NCBI GenBank assembly: GCA_003460745.1
Contig: QTVU01000003.1
Location: forward strand, 65,754 to 129,753
DNA: 64,000 bases
Direction: 5' to 3'
Origin: Firmicutes bacterium AM55-24TS
GTDB taxonomy: Bacteria > Bacillota > Clostridia > UBA1381
The position numbers and the translations under genes are program-made. Below, one piece after another: positions 54,686-64,000 of the stretch; positions within the stretch are counted from its first letter, which is position 1, and each line of letters opens with the position of its first letter. The notes below the pieces were generated by a model. The model worked only from the letters and a program-made list of their open reading frames with translations, had not been told where the DNA came from and searched no databases.

Positions 54686-57199
54686 TTATTTAATTGGTGT
54701 CAAGTGCCAAATGTTCTTATTGTAATCTTCAATAGTTCTGTCACTTGAGAAGAATCCTGCACTTGCAGTATTCAAGATTGCCTTTTCAATCCACTTATCT
54801 CTGTCTTGATAATCAGCAGACATCTTTTCTTGAGTCTTCATATATTCTTCAAAATCTCTGATTACCATATATGTGTCAGGGAATCCGTAGTCACCGAACA
54901 ACAATGTTTGATACAAATCTCTGAACATTTGGTTGCTGCCCGGAACGATTGAACCGTCAACAAGCTGTTCAAGTGCGTGTCTTAGGCTTGCGTTTGATGA
55001 GTAGATATTCTTAACTTCATCAGTTCCCGCATACTTAACTCTTGCGGCAACTTCGTCAGCCTTTAGACCGAAGATATATATATTGTCTTCACCGACCTGT
55101 TCAAGCATTTCAACGTTTGCACCGTCAAGTGTACCGATTGTAAGCGCACCGTTAAGCATAAACTTCATGTTACCTGTACCCGAAGCTTCCTTACCCGCTG
55201 TTGAAATTTGTTCTGAAATATCAGCCGCAATGATAAGTTTTTCAGCGATTGATACGCTGTAATTTTCAAGGAATACAACTTTAATCTTATCCTTAACTCT
55301 CGGATCGTTGTTAATCATATCTCCGACTGAGTTAATAAGCTTGATAATAAGCTTTGCTCTTTTATAACCCGGAGCAGCCTTTGCACCGAATATATATGTC
55401 TTTGGATAGTAATTTTCAGCATATACGTTATCTTCAAGAATTCTGTTGTATTCTGCAAGAATATGAAGTACGTTCATCATCTGACGCTTATATTCATGCA
55501 ATCTCTTACACTGCACATCAAAGATAGAATCAGGATTTACAACTATATCGTTGTGTTCCTTAATATATTGTGCAAGTCTAACCTTGTTATTGCGCTTAAT
55601 TTCAGCAAATTGCTTCTTGAATGCAGGGTCTTTAGCATATTTCTTTAGCTTTGAAAGTTCTGAAGCGTCCTTGATCCAATTCTTACCTATCTTTGAAGAA
55701 ATAAGCTCAGTAAGTTCCGGGTTACAGTTAGCAATCCATCTTCTGAATGTAATACCGTTTGTGATTGCATAGAAGTGGTCGTTATTCATATTATAGTAAT
55801 CAGCAAAAATATCCTGTTTTAGAATATCTGTATGCAACTTTGAAACACCGTTTACTGCGAAACAGCTTGCAAGACACATATTAGCCATAAATATCTGATT
55901 ATCAGAAATAATTGCCATATACTTATGCTTAGCCGAATCGTTAGGATAAACTTCGTTAAGTCTGATCATAAGACGTCTGTTCATTTCTTCAACGATCATA
56001 TATACACGCGGAAGAATCTTTCTGAACATATCAAGCGGCCACTTTTCAAGAGCCTCGCTCATTACTGTATGGTTTGTGTATGCGAATACATGAGTTACGA
56101 TGTCCCATGCCTCATCCCAACCAAGACCTTTTTCGTCCATCAACAAACGCATCATTTCAGGAATAGCCATTGTAGGGTGTGTATCATTGATATGAATAAC
56201 GACCTTATCAGGCAATTTTGACCAATCTTGACCGTTTCTGTTTTCAAATTCTTTCAAAATCCACTGCAATGTTGCAGAAACAAGGAAATATTGTTGCTTT
56301 AATCTAAGTTCCTTACCCTCTGTATGATTATCTTCCGGATAAAGTACCTTTGAAATAACTTCTGCAAGTTCCTTTTCTTCAACGGCACGAACATAGTTAC
56401 CGCTGTTAAATTCCTGCATATTCATATGGTCAGGAGATTTTGAACTCCACAATCTTAATTTATTTACAATTTTTGAATCATAACCGCAAAGAGGTACATC
56501 ATAAGGCATAGCCAAAATTGTATGTGAGTTGTTGTAACGGCAAGTAAATTTACCGTCTACCCAATCAGTATAAACTTCACCGCCAAATTTAACTTCAACA
56601 GTTTCTTCAGGTCTTGCGATTTCCCACGCATTACCGTTATCAAGCCATGAATCAGGAAGTTCTGTCTGATAGCCGTCAACAATCTTTTGTCTGAATAAGC
56701 CGTATTCATAACGGATTGTACAACCATATGCAGGCAAATCCAATGTTGTAAGTGAGTCGATAAAGCAAGCTGCAAGACGTCCCAAACCGCCGTTACCAAG
56801 ACCTGCGTCATTTTCAAGTTCGGCAATTTCAGGAAGTGAGTAACCCAAATCATTTAAAACGTGCTGATATTCTTCAGTCTGCATAAGGTTTAAAATGTTT
56901 GTGCAAAGAAGTCTGCCCATAAGGAACTCAAATGATAAATAATAAAGTTTTTTTGCACCCATCTTCTTTACAGTCTGATGAGATACGGCCCACTTTTCCA
57001 TAATTCTGTCACGAACAGTAAGTGCACATGCAGTATAAACCATATGAGGAGTTGCATCCTCCATAACTTTACCGAAATGTCTGTTTACCTTACCTACAAT
57101 TTCCTTCTTCAATACTTCTTCAGACGCTGTCAATTTTTTTGTTGCTGTTGCTGTTGTTTTTGTATTTTTATTTTGTGCCATACTTTTAGCTTGTGCCAT
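54686..57199 (-). CDS. glgP: Glycogen phosphorylase
   Basis: Releases glucose-1-phosphate from glycogen using pyridoxal phosphate. 837 residues: LSFEFLMGRLL, NDAGLGNGGLGRLAACF, VVIHINDTHPTMAIPE and the cofactor site EASGTGNMKFMLNGALTIGT (Lys). The first 30 residues are a Lys/Thr/Ala-rich extension (KSMAQNKNTKTTATATKK) resembling the tails of GlgA and GlgB. AAGGGGTG precedes ATG 57199. It follows glgA by 60 bases. Confidence 0.96.
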   Translation of the reverse strand: MAQAKSMAQNKNTKTTATATKKLTASEEVLKKEIVGKVNRHFGKVMEDATPHMVYTACALTVRDRIMEKWAVSHQTVKKMGAKKLYYLSFEFLMGRLLCTNILNLMQTEEYQHVLNDLGYSLPEIAELENDAGLGNGGLGRLAACFIDSLTTLDLPAYGCTIRYEYGLFRQKIVDGYQTELPDSWLDNGNAWEIARPEETVEVKFGGEVYTDWVDGKFTCRYNNSHTILAMPYDVPLCGYDSKIVNKLRLWSSKSPDHMNMQEFNSGNYVRAVEEKELAEVISKVLYPEDNHTEGKELRLKQQYFLVSATLQWILKEFENRNGQDWSKLPDKVVIHINDTHPTMAIPEMMRLLMDEKGLGWDEAWDIVTHVFAYTNHTVMSEALEKWPLDMFRKILPRVYMIVEEMNRRLMIRLNEVYPNDSAKHKYMAIISDNQIFMANMCLASCFAVNGVSKLHTDILKQDIFADYYNMNNDHFYAITNGITFRRWIANCNPELTELISSKIGKNWIKDASELSKLKKYAKDPAFKKQFAEIKRNNKVRLAQYIKEHNDIVVNPDSIFDVQCKRLHEYKRQMMNVLHILAEYNRILEDNVYAENYYPKTYIFGAKAAPGYKRAKLIIKLINSVGDMINNDPRVKDKIKVVFLENYSVSIAEKLIIAADISEQISTAGKEASGTGNMKFMLNGALTIGTLDGANVEMLEQVGEDNIYIFGLKADEVAARVKYAGTDEVKNIYSSNASLRHALEQLVDGSIVPGSNQMFRDLYQTLLFGDYGFPDTYMVIRDFEEYMKTQEKMSADYQDRDKWIEKAILNTASAGFFSSDRTIEDYNKNIWHLTPIK

Positions 57200-57259
57200 A
57201 TTTATTTTACACCCCTTTAAAATTCTTCTTATTTCTTGCGAAGATTTCTTATCATCGGT

Positions 57260-59196
57260 TTATTTTACAGTCTTCTTTTGTGTCGTTTTCTTTGATGCCG
57301 TTGTCTTCGCTTTTGCACCTTCCTTAACCGTTTCGGCTTTAGTCGTTGTCTTTGCCGTCGACTTAGCCGATTCAGCCTTTTTAGGCTCTGTTTTTTCTGT
57401 TTTTGCCGTCTTTGCAGGCTCTGCCTTTTCAGCTTTTACAGGTTCAGCCTTTGCAGGTTCTTCTTTTACCGCTTTCTTTGCTGTTGACTTAGCCGTTGTT
57501 TTTTTAGTTGTAGTTTTCTTAGCCGCTGTTTTTCTTGTTGTTTTCTTCGTTGTTGTCTTTTTTGCAGCAGGGGCTTTTTCCTCCTCAAAAGGATTTTTAA
57601 CTTCAACTATTTCAGGCTCTTTTGCACCGTCTGCCGCAGCCTTTGCAGCCGCCTCGGCATCTGCCTTTATACTGTCCTCAAAAGTTTCCTTTTTTTCTTG
57701 TTTCTTTGTAGTTTTTGCGGCTGTCTTTCTGGCAGGCTTTTTCTTTTCAGGTAAATCATATATACCTGTAAGTTCTTGATACAAGTGAATATATTTATCA
57801 GCCGATACATTCCATGAGTAATCTACTGCCATACCGTTATCAACGATTTTCTTCCACTCGTCTTTTCTGTCATAGTAAATCTGCATTGCATACCAAATAA
57901 TATTTATCATTTCGTCTGCATTGTAGTTTGCGAATGAGAAACCGGTTCCCTCGCCTGTATATTCATTATATGGAATAACAGTGTCTTTAAGTCCGCCTGT
58001 TTCACGAACAATCGGAACAGTACCGTATCTCATACTGATAAGTTGTGACAAACCGCAAGGCTCAAATCTTGACGGCATTAAAAATGCGTCACTTGCCGCA
58101 TAAATTTTACGTGCCATATCATTTGAAAAGTAAATTTGTGCCGAGAATCTGTCAGGATACTTCCAAGCATAATGTCTGAAAAGATTTTCATACTTTTCGT
58201 CACCTGTACCAAGTACAACTACTTGACAGCCACCGTTGCAAAGTTCCTCAATCTTGTAAGCTACAAGGTCAAAACCTTTTTGGTCTGTAAGACGTGATAC
58301 AATACCAATCATCATCTTATCGGCATTCACTTCAAGACCTAATTCTTCCTGCAACTTTTTCTTGTTCTCAGCCTTTTTCTTGTGAACTGTTTTTGCTGTA
58401 TAGTTTTGATAAATAGACTGATCTGTATTCGGATCCCAGTCAATATAAGAAATACCGTTTACTATACCCAAAAGGTCGTTCTGTCTTGCACGAAGAAGAT
58501 TGTGAAGTCCTTCTCCGTATTCTTCTGTTGTGATTTCGTTTGCGTAAGTTGAGCTTACCGTAGAAACCTTGTTTGCATAAACCATACCGCCCTTTAACAA
58601 GTTTGCGTCCTTGTAGAATTCAAGCTTGTCGGAAGTAAAGTAATAGTCGCTTATACCCATTGCGTCCTTAATCTTGTTGAAATCCCATCTTCCCTGGAAC
58701 TTCAAGTTATGAATTGTCATAACAGTCTTGATACCCTGATAGAACGGATTATCCTGGAACGTATCAAGGAATACAGGTATCGGTCCTGTCTGCCAGTCGT
58801 TACAGTTAATAACGTCCGGTCTGAAATCTATTGTCGGCAAAATTGACAATACAGCCTTTGAAAAGAATATAAACTTTTCACAATCAAGGTGTATAAAGTC
58901 ATAAGCTTATCGCCGTTAAAGTAAAACTCGTTGTCTATGAAATAGAACTTACAGCCGTTATACTCCAACTCGAAAACACCGACATACTGTTTTCTCCAAG
59001 CCATATCAATATAGATATGGTCAATATATTTCATCTTGTCCTTATATTCTTGCGGTATACAGTTGTACAGCGGTAAAATCACTCTTGCGTCAACGCCTTT
59101 TTCGTTAAGCGCTGCAGGCAAAGAACCCGCTACATCACCAAGACCTCCTGTTTTAACAAAAGGTGCCGCCTCCGAAGTAGCAAATAAAACTTTCAT
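57260..59196 (-). CDS. glgA: Glycogen synthase with a long Lys/Thr/Ala-rich tail (frameshifted in this sequence)
   Basis: Transfers glucose from ADP-glucose to glycogen (GT5). The N-terminus reads [18 protein letters not shown]; the frame is lost near 58904-58909 (minus strand GATAAGCTT), and adding one base gives [19 protein letters not shown], then [34 protein letters not shown] and ETGGLKDTV. Repaired length is about 645 residues. Normal GlgA ends near residue 480; here about 163 more residues follow, rich in KKTT, TAKK and AEPAK repeats with one acidic segment. The start ATG has AAAGGAA. Own promoter at 59225-59253. Confidence 0.94.
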
Positions 59197-59224
59197 AACA
59201 AATTATTCCTTTCTATATGCTTAA

Positions 59225-59253
59225 ATCTTATCTCTATAAGAATTATTTGTCAA
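59225..59253 (-). promoter_or_regulatory. Promoter of glgA-glgP
   Basis: Minus strand: TTGACA (59253-59248), 17-base spacer, TAAGAT (59230-59225). A hairpin AGAACTG / CAGTTCT at 59285-59311 upstream may end the glgB-glgC-glgD transcript. Confidence 0.6.
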
Positions 59254-59341
59254 TAAATATTCTTAAATTCCGTAAAACTTCAACAGAACTGCTCAATTTT
59301 TGAACAGTTCTATTATATATTTGTCATTAAAATCTTTATTA

Positions 59342-60460
59342 TTAAATCTTCGTTCCTTTTGATATTGCAAGAGGATAGCTCTCTTGTCCTATAAGTTTTC
59401 TTCCTTTTGTTATATCAACTTCCTTATCAAATACAACATGACTAAGTTCAACGTCCTCTTCAATCACAGAATCCTGCATAATGATTGAATTTTTAATGAC
59501 CGCACCCTTTGCGACTTTTACACCTCTTGAAAGTACACTGTTAATTACAGTACCCTCAATTACACAACCGTCTGAAATAAAGCTGTTCTGTACAGATGCG
59601 TCACTTCCGTATTTAGTCGGCGACTGGTCTTTTGTCTTTGTGTAGATAGGATTTTTAGGATTAAACAATTCACGTCTTATGTCCGAATTTAAGAAATTCA
59701 TATTATTTCTGTAATATGCTTTAAGTGAATCAATCTTATCAGTATAACCCGTATACTCATATCCGTAAATTCTAAGGCCTGTCATTTTCTTAACAAGTGC
59801 ATCCTTTACGAAATCTCGGTCGCCTCTTGCACTGCATTCATCAACAATACTTTCAAGCAAAGCCTTTTCCATAACGTAAACATCCATACTTGCCATACTC
59901 GACTTTGGATAATACGGCTGAACCTCAATATCTGTAATACGATTTTCCTTGTCAAGTTCAAGCGTTGTAAATCTTGAAATTTCTCTTTCAGGCATACCTT
60001 TCATATCTTTATAAAGAATTGTAACGTCTGCCTGACTTTCGATATGATTTTTTACAACTTCTTCAAAATCAATATTGTAGATGCTGTTACCGAGCGACAA
60101 TATTACATATGTCTGCTGACTTCTGTGAATAAAGTCACTTATACCTGCAAGTATATCTATATTACCCTTTATTGAACCGTATGATACCTTTTCCAGATTC
60201 GGAGGAAGTATATTAAGTCCCCAATTCTTTCTGTCAAGGTCCCAAGGCTTACCCGATTTAATGTGGTCCATCAAAGATGAGTAATTTGCCTCTGTTGCAA
60301 CACCGATATTTGTTATACCCGAGTTTGCCATACACGAAAGCACGAAATCTATTATTCTGTATCTTCCTGCGATAGGAAGTGCTGAATTTGCTCTTATATC
60401 TGTAATCGGAGGTATTCTGTCATTACTTGTCAGAATAATACCCATAGTATCTCTTCTCAT
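59342..60460 (-). CDS. glgD: Glucose-1-phosphate adenylyltransferase, GlgD subunit
   Basis: About 372 residues of the nucleotidyltransferase and left-handed beta-helix folds. The catalytic signatures are degraded: GIILTSNDRIPPITDIRA stands where GlgC has [12 protein letters not shown], and SLGNSIYNID where GlgC has SGDHIYKMH. GlgD is known as a regulatory partner that raises GlgC activity in Firmicutes. ATG 60460 follows GGGG by about 10 bases; an alternative ATG is at 60445. It overlaps the end of glgC. Confidence 0.93.
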   Translation of the reverse strand: MRRDTMGIILTSNDRIPPITDIRANSALPIAGRYRIIDFVLSCMANSGITNIGVATEANYSSLMDHIKSGKPWDLDRKNWGLNILPPNLEKVSYGSIKGNIDILAGISDFIHRSQQTYVILSLGNSIYNIDFEEVVKNHIESQADVTILYKDMKGMPEREISRFTTLELDKENRITDIEVQPYYPKSSMASMDVYVMEKALLESIVDECSARGDRDFVKDALVKKMTGLRIYGYEYTGYTDKIDSLKAYYRNNMNFLNSDIRRELFNPKNPIYTKTKDQSPTKYGSDASVQNSFISDGCVIEGTVINSVLSRGVKVAKGAVIKNSIIMQDSVIEEDVELSHVVFDKEVDITKGRKLIGQESYPLAISKGTKI

Positions 60461-60477
60461 TGGCTCTGTCCCCTTTC

Positions 60478-61683
60478 CTATGCTTCTACCATACTGCCCT
60501 TGCAAATATCTTCTTCAACGCCGACTTCGGCACCGCTTTCGATAAGAACAAGATCATTGGTACACAATTTTGATGCATATTTGTTATCGTCCGAAGAATT
60601 AACTCCGACTTTCGCACCGTCACCTATAACTGCGTCTGCACCTATAACAGCTTTTTCAATTACAACATTCTTTCCGATTTTCGCACCCGGCATAATTACC
60701 GAATCACTGACAACACTGCCTTCTCCGAGTTCAACACCGCCGAAAATAACCGAATGTTTTATTTCGCCGTCAATAAAGCAGCCCTCTGTTACGGTTGAAT
60801 TTGTTATCTTAGCATTTTGTCCAACATAATGAGGAGCAAGTGCCATATTTCTTGAATAGATACTCCAACTTCTGTCGTTTAGATCAAACTTAGGTGGTTG
60901 GTCAACAAGATCCATATTTGCCTCCCACAAGCTATGAATTGTGCCGACATCTTTCCAATAGCCCTCAAATCTGAATGATACCATCTTTTCGCCGTTTTCA
61001 AGCATTGTAGGAATTATATTCTTACCGAAGTCATTTGCAGAACTTGGGTCACGTTCGTCAGCCTCCAAATACTTTTTAAGCACTTCATATGTAAATATGT
61101 AAATACCCATTGACGCAAGATTACTCTTAGGCTCTGCCGGTTTTTCTTCAAAGTCTGTGATAGTACCCTCTTCGTCAACGTTCATTATACCGAATCTGCT
61201 TGCCTCCTCCCAAGGTACAGGCATTACGGCAATAGTTACAGCCGCACCCGATTCCTTGTGTGCCTTCAGCATTTCGCCATAGTGCATTTTATAGATATGG
61301 TCGCCTGAAAGTATAAGAACGTTTTCAGGTTTAAAGCTTTCAAGAAAACTTAAGTTTTGATAAATGGCATTTGCCGTACCTTTATACCATTCACCCGCTT
61401 TTGCACTTTGGTATGGAGGAAGTACATAAACACCGCCATGACTTCTGTCCAAATCCCAAGGGTTTCCGTTACCGATATATCTATTTAGTTCCAACGGTTG
61501 GTACTGTGTAAGAACACCTACCGTATTAATTCCTGAATGTACACAATTTGAAAGCGGAAAATCTATGATTCTGTACTTTCCGCCGAAAGGCACTGCCGGC
61601 TTAGCAACATTTTTTGTCAACGCACCAAGTCTTGAGCCTTGACCGCCTGCAAGTATCATTGCAACGCAATCCTTTGATACCAT
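60478..61683 (-). CDS. glgC: Glucose-1-phosphate adenylyltransferase, catalytic subunit
   Basis: Makes ADP-glucose, the first committed step of glycogen synthesis. 401 residues: [71 protein letters not shown] and GYWKDVGTI, then a hexapeptide beta-helix. AGGGAG precedes the ATG. It lies between glgB and glgD in one transcript. Confidence 0.97.
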   Translation of the reverse strand: MVSKDCVAMILAGGQGSRLGALTKNVAKPAVPFGGKYRIIDFPLSNCVHSGINTVGVLTQYQPLELNRYIGNGNPWDLDRSHGGVYVLPPYQSAKAGEWYKGTANAIYQNLSFLESFKPENVLILSGDHIYKMHYGEMLKAHKESGAAVTIAVMPVPWEEASRFGIMNVDEEGTITDFEEKPAEPKSNLASMGIYIFTYEVLKKYLEADERDPSSANDFGKNIIPTMLENGEKMVSFRFEGYWKDVGTIHSLWEANMDLVDQPPKFDLNDRSWSIYSRNMALAPHYVGQNAKITNSTVTEGCFIDGEIKHSVIFGGVELGEGSVVSDSVIMPGAKIGKNVVIEKAVIGADAVIGDGAKVGVNSSDDNKYASKLCTNDLVLIESGAEVGVEEDICKGSMVEA

Positions 61684-61731
61684 AAAATCATCTCCCTATA
61701 ATTTTTCTGATTAGATTTTTATTAAAACCGA

Positions 61732-63807
61732 CTATTTAGCCGATTTATTTGTCCTTGTTGATGTTTTCTTCGCAGCGGTCTTTGTCGCGGTTGTTTTTTT
61801 AACCGCCGCTTTTTTCGCCGTTGCACTTTCGGTTTTATCTGTTGGTTTTTTAGCAGTTTTTGATGCAGTCGTTTTCTTTTTGCTTGCCGCAGTTTTGTCC
61901 GCCGGCTTTTTCTTTAGGAACATAACCGAATTGCCGTCGATAGCAACTTCAATAGTGTACATCATATCTGAAAACTGCATATTCTTTGTCTTGTATACTT
62001 TCTTTGTAATACGTTTGTTTCCGCCGTACTTGACAGCACTCGAATGGAATACTACTTCATATTCGCCCGCAAGCGGAACACCGATTTTATATATCGGTCT
62101 TTCGACAGGTGTGAAGTTTGCAACCACTACAACATTATCAGCTGCGTGTCTGCCGCGTCTTATATAGGAAAGAACACTGTTTTCACTGTCAGCCTCATTA
62201 ACCCATCTGAAGCCGTCCCAACTTGTATCAAGTTCCCATAAAGCCTTGTTTTCCATATAGAAATGGTTAAGGTCTTTTACATACTGATGCAATCTCTTAT
62301 GCTTATCTATTTCAAGTACGTTCCATTCAAGTTGGTCGTCATAACGCCACTCAAGCATTTGACCGAATTCACCGCCCATAAACAACATTTTCTTTCCCGG
62401 CATTGTCATATAATAGCCGAGTAATGTTCTGTATGCCGCAAATTTTTCGTCATACTCACCGAACATCTTGTTAAGCATAGAACCCTTGCCGTGTACCACT
62501 TCATCATGTGACAAAGGCAAAATATAATTTTCGGAATAAGCATACATCATCATAAATGTAAGCAAACTGTGATTGTCCTTACGGAAATACGGATCCATAC
62601 CCATATAACGAAGTGTATCGTTCATCCAGCCCATATTCCACTTGTAATTAAAACCAAGTCCGTCATTTTCAGGCGGTGCGGTTACAAGCGGCCAAGCCGT
62701 AGATTCTTCCGCAACCATCATAAAGTTAGGGAATTCCGTCCCCATAATCTTGTTAAGCTTTTTAAGAAAATCAACTGCCTCAAGATTACCGTTTCCGCCG
62801 TATTCGTTCGGAACCCACTCACCGTCATTTCTCGAATAATCACGGTAAAGCATTGAAGATACCGCATCAACTCTTATTCCGTCAATGTGATACTGTTCTG
62901 CCCAAAAATACGCTGATGAAATAAGGAATGAAATAACTTCGCTCTTTGAATAGTCAAAAACCATTGTTCCCCAATCCTTATGCTCACCCAATCGCGGATC
63001 GGCATATTCATAAACAGGAGTTCCGTCAAACATTCTCAGTCCGTGTGCGTCACGCGGAAAATGAGCAGGTACCCAGTCCATTATAATTCCGATATGATTT
63101 TTGTGACACTTATCTATAAGATATTTCAAATCTTCACTTTCGCCGTATCTTGTCGTAGCTGAGAAAAATCCCGTTACCTGATACCCCCAGGAGCCGTCGA
63201 ACGGATATTCGGTGATAGGCATAAGCTCTATATGCGTGTAACCCATCTTCTTAACATAAGGAACAAGCTCGTCCGCCAGTTCACGATACGTATAAAAACT
63301 TCCGTCATCATGTATTTTCCATGAGCCGATGTGGATTTCGTATATATTCATAGGCTCCGTCAAAGTGCTGTTTTTACCGCGTGCACTTATCCAAGCCTTA
63401 TCGCCCCATTTGTAATTATTTGAAATATCCTTTGTTACGGACGCAGTACCCGGTCTCAGTTCACTCTTTACAGCATACGGATCGGCTTTGTAATAAGTTT
63501 CTCCGTTCTCAGCCTCAATAGCATACTTATACAGCATTCCTTCTTCTATATCTGTAAAAAAGCCATACCAAACTCCGCTTGTTTCTATTCTTTCAAGCAT
63601 TTTGTCATAGCCGTTCCAATCGTTGAAATCGCCCACGACTCTAACACTTACGGCTTTAGGTGCCCAAACGGCAAATCTCCAACCGTCAACGCCGTCTATT
63701 TTGACTTTATGTGATCCAAGCATTTCATATGACTTAAAATTGTCACCGGAATTAAATAAGTACGTTTGAAAACGACTTATATTCGCCCAGGTCTTTTCTT
63801 CTGTCAT
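61732..63807 (-). CDS. glgB: 1,4-alpha-glucan branching enzyme with a Lys/Thr/Ala-rich tail
   Basis: Introduces alpha-1,6 branches into glycogen (GH13_9). 691 residues: an N-terminal CBM48 module (FAVWAPKAVSVRVVGDFNDW), the barrel with DWVPAHFPRD, GIRVDAVSSMLYRD (nucleophile), MMVAEESTAWP (acid/base) and LPLSHDEVVHGKGS, then a C-terminal beta domain. The last 60 or so residues are a basic tail (KKPADKTAASKKKTTASK and on) with no counterpart in standard GlgB. AGGGAGGG precedes the ATG. First gene of glgB-glgC-glgD. Confidence 0.96.
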   Translation of the reverse strand: MTEEKTWANISRFQTYLFNSGDNFKSYEMLGSHKVKIDGVDGWRFAVWAPKAVSVRVVGDFNDWNGYDKMLERIETSGVWYGFFTDIEEGMLYKYAIEAENGETYYKADPYAVKSELRPGTASVTKDISNNYKWGDKAWISARGKNSTLTEPMNIYEIHIGSWKIHDDGSFYTYRELADELVPYVKKMGYTHIELMPITEYPFDGSWGYQVTGFFSATTRYGESEDLKYLIDKCHKNHIGIIMDWVPAHFPRDAHGLRMFDGTPVYEYADPRLGEHKDWGTMVFDYSKSEVISFLISSAYFWAEQYHIDGIRVDAVSSMLYRDYSRNDGEWVPNEYGGNGNLEAVDFLKKLNKIMGTEFPNFMMVAEESTAWPLVTAPPENDGLGFNYKWNMGWMNDTLRYMGMDPYFRKDNHSLLTFMMMYAYSENYILPLSHDEVVHGKGSMLNKMFGEYDEKFAAYRTLLGYYMTMPGKKMLFMGGEFGQMLEWRYDDQLEWNVLEIDKHKRLHQYVKDLNHFYMENKALWELDTSWDGFRWVNEADSENSVLSYIRRGRHAADNVVVVANFTPVERPIYKIGVPLAGEYEVVFHSSAVKYGGNKRITKKVYKTKNMQFSDMMYTIEVAIDGNSVMFLKKKPADKTAASKKKTTASKTAKKPTDKTESATAKKAAVKKTTATKTAAKKTSTRTNKSAK

Positions 63808-63874
63808 ATATTTCCCTCCCTTTTCAGTAAATTAAAATATACATATTTCCTTACTGATTTATCTTGTTGCAACT

Positions 63875-63903
63875 ATTATATCACACTTATTTTTGTTAGT
63901 AAA
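63875..63903 (-). promoter_or_regulatory. Promoter of glgB-glgC-glgD
   Basis: Minus strand: TTTACT (63903-63898), 17-base spacer, TATAAT (63880-63875) with TG before the -10. The rest of the window to 64000 holds nothing I recognise. Confidence 0.7.
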
Positions 63904-64000
63904 GACCATAAGTGAATAAATTTTTTAAATTTTTTTGTGCTATTTTACATAAAATTTACGTTTACGACGTTTTTACGCAATTTCCAGTCTTATTTTACAG

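Overview
The window comes from the chromosome of an anaerobic, endospore-forming member of the Clostridia (Bacillota). It is AT-rich. It carries a spoIIIAA-AH operon, spoIIR, sleB-ypeB and an alpha/beta-type spore protein gene, has strong purine-rich Shine-Dalgarno sites, has an AddAB recombination nuclease, and stores glycogen through a GlgC/GlgD pair. I cannot place it at genus level. Nearly everything is core or housekeeping chromosome; there is no prophage, plasmid, transposase or CRISPR array.

Layout. 0-2.7 kb (minus): argC-argB followed by the 5' part of proS. 2.8-8.4 kb: an unknown secreted, membrane-tethered protein, a CmpB-like membrane protein, a ClC-type anion transporter, a SASP gene and a polytopic membrane protein. 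8.5-11.4 kb: a small XRE regulator, spoIIR and the germination pair sleB-ypeB. 11.5-15.7 kb: metK, an iron-dependent alcohol dehydrogenase with a Rex-like operator at its promoter, mgtE and tRNA-Asp(GTC). 15.8-20.8 kb (minus): a tightly packed eight-gene run nusB, tsaD-like, xseA, xseB, ispA, yuiD-like, yqxD-like, ybaK-like. 21-26.3 kb (minus): asp23-like and spoIIIAA-AH. 26.3-30.8 kb (minus): rpmG-secE-nusG-rplK-rplA, then rplJ-rplL-yceD-rpmF, with an L10 leader and a probable L1-binding leader; rpoBC is not next to rplL. 31-38.5 kb (plus): addB-addA and a small membrane protein. 38.6-44.8 kb (minus): ridA, a zinc-ribbon Yip1-like protein, a GT-C-like membrane protein and a SWIM/SNF2 helicase. 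45-46.3 kb: a HAD phosphatase followed by a repeat-rich, gene-free stretch. 46.3-49.3 kb: an RsuA-type pseudouridine synthase and a polar amino acid ABC transporter. 49.4-51.8 kb: an orphan microcompartment trimer shell protein and a CPA1-type antiporter. 51.9-63.9 kb (minus): a glycogen block, glgB-glgC-glgD, glgA-glgP, a GH13 hydrolase and a HAD phosphatase.

The glycogen block makes a complete cycle: GlgC (with its non-catalytic partner GlgD) makes ADP-glucose, GlgA elongates, GlgB branches, GlgP releases glucose-1-phosphate, and the GH13 enzyme probably opens short maltodextrins. GlgA and GlgB end in long Lys/Thr/Ala-rich tails resembling histone H1, and GlgP begins with a short one. This is the most unusual protein feature seen.

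Six genes (metK, a ybaK-type editing gene, addA, the SNF2 helicase, the ABC ATPase and glgA) are each interrupted by one apparent frameshift, with both halves otherwise well conserved. Because essential genes are hit, base-calling or assembly errors are more likely than real pseudogenes; I annotate each as one gene and mark the break.
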